Assembly: GCA_963969395.1 (NCBI GenBank)
Contig: OZ017797.1
Coordinates: 26,908,001 to 26,972,000, forward strand
Reading direction: 5' to 3'
Source of the DNA: Pseudoscleropodium purum
Lineage: Eukaryota; Streptophyta; Bryopsida; Hypnales; Brachytheciaceae
Length of the DNA stretch: 64,000 nt
Shown here: positions 49,655 through 58,231 of the stretch, one piece after another
How positions within the stretch are numbered: position 1 is the stretch's first letter
How the letters are laid out: every line of letters starts with the position of its first letter
Position numbers and translations under genes: made by a program
Notes under the pieces: model-generated
Seen by the model: only the letters and a program-made list of their open reading frames with translations
What the model was told of the DNA's origin: nothing
Databases searched by the model: none

Positions 49655-51313
49655 CTACCCTACAACTCTAGATCCTATCGTCGGGCTTCCGGTCTCCGGG
49701 ACTAGCTCCTCGAAGACTTCACTCAAATTCCGGACCCGTTCCCCCTCCGCAGGATTCGGTCCGGGTGGAGACTCCAGGTCGATGGTGATATCCGGTCTCG
49801 TGCCCGGAGTCCCAGTCCGTGCAGACTTCTTGGACTCAGGAGTCCAATCCTTCCTATCCTTCTGAATGGTCGCGTCCGGAAAGAGATCCGGTAGAGAGAT
49901 GTCCGAAAGGTGAATACCTTTGTCGCACGTTGCTCCCGTCAGCTTCCGGCTGCTCTCCTCGATCCGGTCCGCTGCTTTCCGCCCCTCCACCATTGTCGTC
50001 TCCACCTGCTCAGCGAAGTCCGCGAGAATCCGGACCATCCGGGAACCGGATAGTTTCTTCTCTTCGTGGATCTTCTCGTCGAAGAGCTTCGCTTTGGCAG
50101 CGGCCGTTCCGGTCTCTCCCAAGACCGCTTTGATCTGCTCGGCTATCTTCCGAGTCTCTTCCGCCATCTCTCGGGCGGCCGTCACGTCTTCTTGATAGGC
50201 AAAAAGAGTTGCCTTCAGTTTATCCACCTCCTCCTGCAACCGGCGGATCTCTGCTTCCTGCTTCCGGGTCTCTTCCGGATTCGTGATGCACTCTGCCACT
50301 TGTTCCGCCAATTTGCTGTCCGGTGCCGCACCCACCAACTTGCCGATTGCCGCAAGCGTCCTGTGCTTGACCTCCCAATCCGCCCTGATGTTGCAGAGGA
50401 CGTTGATCAGACCGTTGAACGGATCTTGCATATCCGGATCTCCCCCGGAATTGGTCTTCTCGGCTTCCGGTTTCTCCTCCGGGGCCGGTTTGTCTTGACC
50501 GGGAGGCGTCCCGCGCTTGTATGGAGGCGTCAACTTCTGTCGCTTGATTGGCGACATCGGCTCCTCCTCTTCCTCACTGGACTCCCGGTCTGACCCGGAA
50601 TCGGATTCCGTTTCGTCATCCGTCTCCGACTCCCCATACTTCAGGAGCACTTCCTGCGTCTTCCACGCCCTCTCCTCCATGTCGGTGAGGACTTGGTTCT
50701 CCCGATAGAAGTGGAAGAGATAAGGGCACACTAGAGTGGCCCTTTTCTTCCCAACCCTACTAACGAGCTGGGCCACGAGATCGGAAATGATCCGTGCCCA
50801 GTCCACTTTCCGGGTACCACTGAGGGCACCGAAAATGGTGTTGCCGAGGGTGATCGTCACCCTGGTCGGCTTTTCTGGGTGAAGAACCGGAACCAGGAAT
50901 TGCAGGAGCCGACGGTGTCGGTCATCCAAGCAATCCTCGACCGCGTATCCGTCCTTCGGGTTGACGGCTCCCTTAAACTTCCCTCGGACAAACTCATCCT
51001 TCCGGCTCGCCATTCCCAAACCTCCTGCCCGGAAACCGTAAACCGCTCTCCACATCCCCTCGTTCCAGCTGACGGGAGTTCCTCTCACGGTGTTGTCAAA
51101 CTGGTTGGACAACTTTCCGAGGAGCTCCTTGACCATTCTCTCCTCCCTAAAACCCCAGGGTTTCTCGGCAAACCCTACGCAACCCATGGATTTGAGATCA
51201 TCCATGAGTTGAGACTTTTCCGGCTTTGTGGAGGGAATAACCGGAATGACTTTCCGGAGCTTCACCTCACTTGCAGAGGGACTCGCTTGTCTCAACCTAC
51301 GTAGCGGAGGCAT
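49655..51313 (-). CDS. Uncharacterised 552-residue protein of the nested element
   Basis: Starts at ATG (51311-51313), giving MPPLRRLRQASPSASEV. The N-terminal half is a globular domain (WNEGMWRAVYGFRAGGLG, LLQFLVPVLHPEKPTRVTI, TLGNTIFGALSGTRKVDWA). It is reminiscent of the first open frames of plant gypsy-type retroelements and plant mobile domains, but I cannot assign a family with certainty. Next comes an acidic stretch (ESETDDETESDSGSDRESS) and a basic patch. The C-terminal third is probably coiled coil (EETRKQEAEIRRLQEEVDKL). A TATATAA box on the minus strand at 51498-51505 lies about 185 bp upstream. The frame is intact over 1.66 kb, so the element may be young. There is no reverse transcriptase or integrase. 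Confidence 0.75.
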   Translation of the reverse strand: MPPLRRLRQASPSASEVKLRKVIPVIPSTKPEKSQLMDDLKSMGCVGFAEKPWGFREERMVKELLGKLSNQFDNTVRGTPVSWNEGMWRAVYGFRAGGLGMASRKDEFVRGKFKGAVNPKDGYAVEDCLDDRHRRLLQFLVPVLHPEKPTRVTITLGNTIFGALSGTRKVDWARIISDLVAQLVSRVGKKRATLVCPYLFHFYRENQVLTDMEERAWKTQEVLLKYGESETDDETESDSGSDRESSEEEEEPMSPIKRQKLTPPYKRGTPPGQDKPAPEEKPEAEKTNSGGDPDMQDPFNGLINVLCNIRADWEVKHRTLAAIGKLVGAAPDSKLAEQVAECITNPEETRKQEAEIRRLQEEVDKLKATLFAYQEDVTAAREMAEETRKIAEQIKAVLGETGTAAAKAKLFDEKIHEEKKLSGSRMVRILADFAEQVETTMVEGRKAADRIEESSRKLTGATCDKGIHLSDISLPDLFPDATIQKDRKDWTPESKKSARTGTPGTRPDITIDLESPPGPNPAEGERVRNLSEVFEELVPETGSPTIGSRVVG

Positions 51314-51497
51314 TCCCACTCACATCTACCTCACTCTCTTCTAGCTGCACGTCCCGTTCCTCACTTCCTCTCTCCGATCTCAACCGGAAGCAAAACAGAC
51401 AAAACACAAACGTCCAGACGCACAAACTCCAAAAACTCAACTGCGCGCTCTCAAGGTCGAGTTTCTAAAAGGGGGTGCAACAGTGAAAGCTCCTCCT

Positions 51498-51505
51498 TAT
51501 ATAGT
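51498..51505 (-). promoter_or_regulatory. TATA box of the nested-element gene
   Basis: On the minus strand the sequence reads GGACTATATAAGGAGGAGC, a good plant TATA context about 185 bp before the ATG at 51313. Confidence 0.55.
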
Positions 51506-51776
51506 CCCTGGACCCTTTCCGGTTTGTCATCATGAATCCGGTTTACCATCATAATCCGGTTCATCATCATCATCCGGTCCTAGACCTAATCCGTGTTGCA
51601 TTCCATTTCCGTCGTTAGTTACTCCCGACCGGATTAGATCCAAGAAGCCCACTACTTCACATTCCGTGCTAATTCTGAGTTTTCCTTCCCCACCTAATCG
51701 GATCCGGTTAGCTAATGACTAGTTTCCGTTCCTATTTGGGTGTATACTAAGAAAATCAAAATTCTAAGCTGCGACA

Positions 51777-51781
51777 ACGGT
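51777..51781. other. Target-site duplication (ACGGT), right copy
   Basis: Pairs with 48468-48472. Removing the element and one copy joins CAC CGT to TTA GGG in the kinase-like frame. Confidence 0.85.
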
Positions 51782-52870
51782 GAGCTTTTACAACCTCCTC
51801 TTCGGTTGGATTTGTATACATCAAACGGATTTGAATGTTGTCTGGATAGTCCTTATCCATATTCAACATTTGTCGAAGAGTTCCACCATTCCACCAATAT
51901 GCATAACCTTCACATGTCGTTCCGTGCACTGCAGCAAACCGTATCACACCCGCGTGTGGAATTCGAACAACCATTGATTCGTTCTGATGTTTTAACTTTG
52001 CAAGATCGGGTCGAGTTTGGTGGTGAATGGATTTCTTTGCCACAAACTCCCAATAAGGAAGTATTCATGGACATCCTTCAATACGAACCTTTCGAATCGT
52101 TGCATATCCACCTCTCATCGTTTTATCATCAACAACAATCACACGTGCTGTATCTGGAAGTGCTATGAGGTGCCGTTTGGTCCTTTCCACTTCAGCAACT
52201 CCATCATTGCTTTTCCACCAACCAATTGAACCAACTCGATTGTGCTTTTTGGCGAATGGAGCACATCGCCCCCTAAACAAGTCCGCTTTCAGAATCACTT
52301 CTTCAAACTGGGCGTTATTGGGTTGATATTCCTTGCCATATTTAACCAAAATGACTTTAGAATTCCACAAAGCGTCATGAACCTTGTTCTCCAAACATTT
52401 GGTGAAGTGCGTTTTATGCATTTCGTCATGCCACTTCGCCACATTCAATGCATCCAACAACATCTGTGTCATGTCTACCTTGAATTTAGACACGCACTCC
52501 TTTTGATATTTGATATACTTATTGTCTAAAGACAATGTTGTTTCCGATTCATAAAATTGAACGATGCACTCGATCATGAATTTTTTGCATTCCTCTAAAG
52601 GACTTTGGCGAGCTACCTCCAAGTTTGATGGTCCCTTTCCATGTTTTAGCTTCGCAACCTTCTTCTTCCCGTTTGGCATCATGACAAATGAAATTGATAT
52701 AGATCAAATTTTTTAATTTGAAATTGATTTCACGCGCAAGTGTCCAAAAAATTGGCAACAAGGGGGCCCCAATAAACCACTCTTGCCTTGCCTCAGAAAG
52801 GAGCCAATGGAGGATGAACCACCAAGCTCTCTGCTCCACCTTGCATTCACAAGAGCCAAAGCAAAAGTGA

Positions 52871-53220
52871 GAATGGGGACGGCCCGTCCGCCCCTCTTAT
52901 AAGGCGCGGACGGCCCTTTCGCCCCATCGGACGGCCCCAAACCATCCGCTTGATTGGACGGGCCGCGGCTGGCGGATGCATCAGCCGTCCACCTCCCCGA
53001 AATCCTACAGCCGCGTCCGCCTAATCGGATGGCCACGGGCGGACAAATCTGGCGTCCGCCCGATCCGACGGGTCGCGGCGGACGGCCCCAAACCGTCTGC
53101 CCGATCGGACGGGCCGCGGGTGGCAGACGCATCGTCCGTCCGCCTCCTCGAAACCCTTGAGCGACGTCCGCCCGATCGGACGGACACGGGCGGACAAATC
53201 AAGCGTCCGCCCGATCCGAT
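52871..53220 (-). promoter_or_regulatory. GGACG-rich cluster upstream of the kinase-like gene
   Basis: The cluster is dense in GCGGACG, CGTCCGCC and CCGATCGGACGG words, as at the ends of the element. Within it, CTTATAAG (52896-52903) is a TATA-like box in the minus direction, about 215 bp before the ATG at 52682. A joint role in promoter control and transposase binding is inference. Confidence 0.6.
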
Positions 53221-53735
53221 TTATTTTTCATATTTGAAAATAGAATCTAAAGAAGAACCACTAATTGTCTAATTTGGGCATTTCTTCATACGAATAAGAA
53301 ATCATTTTAGTTTTTAGCAATCGTTGAATGAAGAATAAAAAAATTTCAAATATTCAAATAATTCAATCTTTCATAAATTAATTAGAAATACATTTATACC
53401 ATTTACGAGTTTCTAAATGTAATAAACACACAACAATAATTTCAAAATATACACCATGCTAGTATATATTTAACCTTGAATGCTAAATTCAAAAATAGAC
53501 ATAATATGGCTCTTACAAAATTACATTTCTTCTTCATATTTTTATTATTTATCAAAGTCGCTTATAGCTTTATACATCGACGCTATTATAAAATAATACA
53601 ATGATGTCTTCAACAATATGCTTGCCTACATACATACTTGGTGTACACTATTATACAACACTTTTTGAAAAAGTGAACAAAATTGTTGTTCAAAATTGTT
53701 CTATTCATTTAAAATTTTGTAGTACTTCTACCAAT
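53221..53735. other. AT-rich spacer inside the large element
   Basis: Between the kinase-gene cluster and the 3' end of the zinc-finger gene. No coding features; it probably holds the 3' UTR of the minus-strand zinc-finger gene. Confidence 0.4.
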
Positions 53736-55076
53736 CTAGTGCTCTATACTTGTCGTGAGAGTAAAAATGAGAAAATGGAGCAAATACATGCTCACTATAT
53801 ATTTGCATGTTTTTTTATTCGGAATCTGAATCGGACTCAAATTGTTGACCGTGCCTCTTCTTTGTACTCCAATGAACGGACCACCTCCGTAGTTTCCGTG
53901 ATATCCACTCGGTGCACCTCCTTGTCCATAGTTTGAACCTCCAAAAGTGGGAGGAGGAACCGGAGTAGTAGGCTCTGATCCTCTTTCATTTGAAGCCCCG
54001 TAATAAGAGGCCCCATGATGCCCGTATGAATCACTTCTAGTTGATTCCGAATAGTATTGAGCGCTTCCGTGAAGAGAGCAACTATACTGCGGAGTTACAT
54101 GGCTTCCTCCACTACCTTCAGAGTCCACTTGAGTGGGCGTCGTATAATATGAACCAGATTCAGTAGACCTACCATAGTGCATGTTGCCATAGCTACCTGT
54201 TTCACCGAGAGAGCCAATTTCAGGGGGACTGCCATAACGAGAACCAACTACACTTGAACCACCATAATGCGTGGATCCATAGCTCCCTCTTCCACCTTCA
54301 TATCTATTTTGAGGATCGTAACCAGAGTATGAACCACCTCTTCCTTGTTCAGATTCTCGCGTTCCATGTTCAGGTCCGTAGGACCCACCATGCCTATCTT
54401 GTCGTCCACGATCTTGAAGGCTTTTGCGTGTTGCCTCTTGCATTTGTTGTTCGAATTCAATTCGTTCTCGTTCTTCTACCCGCTCGTGCCTAACTCCAAA
54501 TGTGACAGGTGCTTGCATATCATCGTCATCATCGTCATCTGTCCACGCATCTTCAGCATCTCGTAGAACAACTGAAGGTTGTTGTAAATAACCTCGATTA
54601 GACCACTCTGGCATGCAATCGCTTGCGCCCCTACACTGTGTATCTATAACGGCATCTGTGCGCGTATAGTTCTCCACATTGCGACCTGTAGCGGTACGCC
54701 AGTCCACGTCCTTGTGGAGTACAATCTTTGCCCAAACCATTGCCATAACATTATAATTCATTATATTTGGTTTGGCGCTTTTAATGCCAAGAACTCGATG
54801 CACTTGTGTGTATCGGTGTTTGAAGTGCTCACTTTGGCACGTAGACATTTGTCCTTCCCAACGTGGCGCTTGGTGCTCTACATGTTCAAGTCCCCAAAGT
54901 TTTTGAATGTGAGTCATTTTTACATACTTCTTGCACATTGAGCAATCCCACACTCTTATTGGTTCTTCTTCCCATCCCGGTTCACCCACGCACAATGGAT
55001 CGGCCCAAGCATCCCAATCGAACAATTTGAGTCTTCCCTTTCGACTACTTTTTTTGGGTGTTTTATCTTTCGGCAT
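53736..55076 (-). CDS. Zinc-finger-like protein with Gly/Ser/Tyr-rich tail, in the large element
   Basis: 446 residues from ATG at 55074-55076 (MPKDKTPKKSSRKG). Residues about 35-130 form a domain with C-x2-C (WDCSMCKKYVKM), His residues in HIQKL and LEHVEH, a later Cys and HFKH, RVLG, and INYNV-x2-MV-x-A...DW. The spacing resembles a BED-type or other small zinc finger. The same domain, with the first Cys and a Trp replaced by stops, heads the RING gene at 58232, so the two are paralogues. Residues about 190-200 are a poly-Asp run. The rest is low-complexity (repeated SYG, HYG, GGS). The last 25 hydrophobic residues may be read from 3' noncoding DNA or an unspliced end. Most likely a DNA-binding protein of the element; not proven. 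Confidence 0.75.
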   Translation of the reverse strand: MPKDKTPKKSSRKGRLKLFDWDAWADPLCVGEPGWEEEPIRVWDCSMCKKYVKMTHIQKLWGLEHVEHQAPRWEGQMSTCQSEHFKHRYTQVHRVLGIKSAKPNIMNYNVMAMVWAKIVLHKDVDWRTATGRNVENYTRTDAVIDTQCRGASDCMPEWSNRGYLQQPSVVLRDAEDAWTDDDDDDDMQAPVTFGVRHERVEERERIEFEQQMQEATRKSLQDRGRQDRHGGSYGPEHGTRESEQGRGGSYSGYDPQNRYEGGRGSYGSTHYGGSSVVGSRYGSPPEIGSLGETGSYGNMHYGRSTESGSYYTTPTQVDSEGSGGSHVTPQYSCSLHGSAQYYSESTRSDSYGHHGASYYGASNERGSEPTTPVPPPTFGGSNYGQGGAPSGYHGNYGGGPFIGVQRRGTVNNLSPIQIPNKKTCKYIVSMYLLHFLIFTLTTSIEH

Positions 55077-55211
55077 GATGAAGCCGAAGCAAAGAGAATG
55101 GAACAATTAGAAAGCTTAAGAACCAAAATTTTGATTTAATTAATTAATTAAAATTTTACAAGTGTGAACTTTGTGAAAATTTGTAACAATGCCACAACAA
55201 TTGTTCACTCA

Positions 55212-55455
55212 AAGCGGAAGGGGCGTGCAGAGCTTCCAATGCACTGGTCCGCCCACTTCAAAAGAGAACGATTGTTCGGAATGAGCCGTCCGCCTCCTCA
55301 TATATATATGCGGACGCCCCGAGGCAAATGTCTAGATCATGTGGACCACATCAGTCCGCGTGTCAATCGAACGGCCGTACCGGGGCGGACGGGGCGGTCG
55401 GGACGGACAAGGCGGACTCTGGATCGGGCGAACAAGGCGGACAGGGCGGACAGCT
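55212..55455 (-). promoter_or_regulatory. GGACG-rich cluster upstream of the zinc-finger gene
   Basis: Repeated GGGCGGAC, CGGACGCC and GTCCGCC words. A TATATATAT box at 55300-55311, reading in the minus direction, is embedded in it about 225 bp before the ATG at 55076. That is nearly the same distance as for the kinase-like gene. Confidence 0.6.
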
Positions 55456-57835
55456 CATCTTAAACCCTAAACCTAATGAAGCAAATTGTTTTTTTTTCAA
55501 AATCTCACGGTATAGATGTTTAACCCCTAAAGTTCTTTTCACTAAAAACACTTCAAAACTGCCAATAGTAGTGCAAATATCAAGTCTTAGAAGAAAAATA
55601 CTTTGGGGCATATGTAACCGTAGCATCTTGTAGTAAATTAGTTGGAAAAGATGTGGAAAAAATTTTAGACAAATCCACCATTTGGATTGTAAGATATTAG
55701 ATATTGAGTGTTTCATTTAAGGGGGCTACTCAATTATGTCTATTAATGAACAATTGGTAGGCTAACAAAGCTAACTTAGCATGTATTTTAATATTTGTTG
55801 CAATTGTTTTAAGAATATTATAACATAACACTATGATAATATTCTTATAAATGATATAGTACTAAATCATTTCAAAATCAACAACATTCGAACACAATCT
55901 GTCAATCTTGTCTTTCATATTCCTTTAATGATATATATATATACATACATAAAATATATTAGATAAATCAACATGAACAAATCAATGATTATATATTTCA
56001 TAGATCTATTCTTCATCAATCAAATAAGAGTACATGTGCAAATATAAACAAAGATGGTTTCTCCATTTGTTGCCAAAAAATAGATAAACAAATAGAGAAA
56101 GATATGAAGTGAATGTTACTTAGAGAATTGAAAAGAAAGAAATTGAAGTACTCAATTTCATTTTATTAAATTAGAAAATTGCATGTGGATGGCATGAATT
56201 AATCTTCATAGATGCTAAACTCATACGAGTTGCATTTCAACATTTATGATTTATGCAATTGATTGAATTGAAAGCTCTTGTAATTACATTTTCAAATTTT
56301 CGATTCAATCATTCAAATTTGCAAGAGTGATTTATGATAGATTTATAACTTTAAATGTGAAAGCATTCAATGCCTTTATGCGTTTGTTCATCAATATATT
56401 AATTTTAGATAAATAATATATATTTTTTATAACATATGCATAAACCATTACATTAAACAAACAAACCAACTAAGAGCCAAGCTAAATAGGCTGGTCAAAT
56501 GAAAAGAACAAGATAATAAGAGCCCTACGAGACAGAAAACAAAGGAAAATAAAGAAAATATCAAAAAGATTCAAAGGAAGAAACAAGATGCATTCTTGCA
56601 AGACCGTAGAATACATAATGATTTCAAAATCCAAACACAAATATATTTTCTATTTCAATGAGAGCCAAAAATGAACTACCTTGCTCTCAAAGATTGTACA
56701 ATGTACACGTTATACAAAATGAACATATAACAGAAAGAGTAGAAGACATTGTTTATCATGATTGAAAACTGAAATGATTTTTTTTTTCTATGTAGAATAT
56801 TTTATGAAATGTAACAATGTATTTAATTATCATAGTAATTGGTAGAAATCTTTGTGCAATACATAGAAACATTTCATTCATGTGGAGTTTTTTCATTTAT
56901 TTAGGATTAAAATTGAAGTATTATACTCTACAAAGTACAAACCAAAAACAATACCATATACCTAAGTTCAAAAGTTTGCAATTGTTTCGTGAATTTATTT
57001 TGAAAACTCAAACAAAGAAATATTTTATAATCAATATCTTGTTCATTTGAATCATTTCAAAATTCGAATTCCGAATTCAATTCCTATTTATAATAGAAAT
57101 TATGTTTGTCAATTTTTTAGATCTTTAAACAATGAACCCTCTTTTTTAAAATTAATATTTAAAAACATCTGAAATAAGAATATTGGAATTACCCTTCAAA
57201 ATAAATATAGCACATGTATAAGTGTATAATGTATTCTACTCAACCAACTCAAGTAACGAATTTTTCTATGTTTTTAAGGAAAAATATAGCCATACATGAT
57301 TTGAAAGTTAAAACATTGATTCTTTTTCTTTGTTTTCAAATCTAATCAAAATTTCATTAAAAAATATGAAAGACTCGATGTTCATTTGAAGATCATGATG
57401 CACTTTTAATGAGAAATCACAACCTTTCATTAAATATCATGAGGTTGAAATCCATTAAACTGTTATTTTAATTATGTATTGGGGCCTTTTTTTAAAATTT
57501 AATTTGCTTACAATGAAAATGGAATTGATTATTTTTGCAAAACATTTGATTTTCTAATGAACTTTAAAAAAATCCCCACCATCTTCAAATCTTCTCAAAA
57601 CCTATTTAGAGGAATAATATCAATAAATAATTCAAACATATTCAACTCAACCACATTCCCTTCATTCGTAAAACAATTTAGGGGAGAAAAAAAAAAGGTT
57701 TAGGGTTTACATTTTTAAAAAAAAAAAATGACAAACCAATTACATTGATCCTCATTTAGCAGTGATTATTAGGCTGTTTTATATTTGAAACGTTACCGCT
57801 CTTTTTGAATAATAATGGCCTCATAGGATGCACTA
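55456..57835. other. 2.4-kb AT-rich interior of the large element, no gene seen
   Basis: It lies between the two divergently transcribed zinc-finger genes, outside their motif clusters. A truncated TTAA-element end (TTAACCCCTAAAGTTC) is at 55520. No frame with transposase motifs was found, so if a transposase gene once lay here it is gone or beyond recognition. Confidence 0.5.
55520..55720 (-). mobile_element. TTAA-flanked transposon, truncated end
   Basis: Begins TTAACCCCTAAAGTTC and continues with ACACTTCAAAACTGCCA and GTAGCATCTTGTAGTAAAT, matching the inverted right end of other copies for about 170 bp. The other end is absent. Confidence 0.6.
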
Positions 57836-58090
57836 GTGGACAATTGGGTGGACGCCGTCGTCGGTCAATGTTTAAGTGGGGTGGTCGGCGTATCCAAAAC
57901 GCAGACGGCGTCGGAAGGCGGACAGTGCGGACAGTCTGGTCGGACGGGGCGGTCGGACGGGGCAACGGGCGGACGGCGCGTCCGCTGCCGAAGCGGACGT
58001 CGTCGGTCCGCGCGGCGGACGCGAGATTCGGGGCCGCTTCACACGGTCCGGGGCAAGTCCGGCGGCGGACGGCCATAAGGGTGGAGTGAC
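57836..58090 (+). promoter_or_regulatory. GGACG-rich cluster upstream of the RING gene
   Basis: Dense in GGCGGACG, GGTCGGACGGG and CGTCCG words, ending about 140 bp before the ATG at 58232. Only a weak TATA-like word (CCATAAGG near 58071) is present, unlike the other two clusters. Confidence 0.55.
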
Positions 58091-58231
58091 TTTCATTTCT
58101 TCTCACTTCAATTCTCCTTCGATGGAGTCCTCTATCTTTTGTTACTGTGTTGCGGTTGATGCCATCACTTTTGACTATCACGTGAGATTTTTTTATTCAC
58201 TTCAACTGATTATTGAATCCAATTGACAATC

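Larger units (their letters stand above)
48473..51776 (-). mobile_element. Nested 3.3-kb element with TG...CA ends, inserted in the kinase-like gene
   Basis: It begins TGTCGCAGC and ends GCTGCGACA (9-bp inverted ends starting TG and ending CA) with a 5-bp duplication ACGGT. I see no pair of long direct repeats inside. The simplest readings are a solo LTR of a large retrotransposon that contains an open frame, or a retrotransposon derivative with only a gag-like gene. A DNA transposon with short inverted repeats is the alternative. Both flanks of the open frame are dense in CCGGAT/ATCCGG words. Base composition is much richer in GC than the surroundings. Confidence 0.8.
47913..52682 (-). pseudogene. 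Kinase-like gene of the large element, split by a nested insertion and one nonsense codon
   Basis: Coding parts are 52682-51777 and 48467-47913, in one frame once the nested element and one duplication copy are removed; the sum is about 486 codons. The first 180 residues are charged and helical. Kinase features follow: Gly-rich loop GGYATIRKV, Lys in FVAKKS (about residue 215), hinge-like GYAYWWNGGTLRQML (about 258), catalytic loop HLHNDLSPDNILL with Asp at about 333 (HND in place of HRD, and no Lys at +2), and DWG at about 356 in place of DFG. TGA at 52065-52067 interrupts the frame just after the glycine loop; a CGA Arg codon is the likely original. The role in the element is unknown. Modification of the element's own or host proteins is a possibility only. 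Confidence 0.75.

Noticed and set aside
49819..51304. Several plus-strand frames opposite the nested-element protein
   Set aside because: GC-rich antisense shadows of the 552-residue minus-strand frame.
48473..51776. Ordinary LTR retrotransposon with two LTRs
   Set aside because: I compared the first and last 450 bp and found no direct repeat, only short shared CCGG words, and no pol gene.
57756..58181. Arg/Pro-rich frames in the GC-rich cluster, also at 52713-53272, 40337-40591 and 61887-62135
   Set aside because: They arise from the GGACG/CGTCC repeats, occur on both strands in several frames, and have no conserved start or domain.
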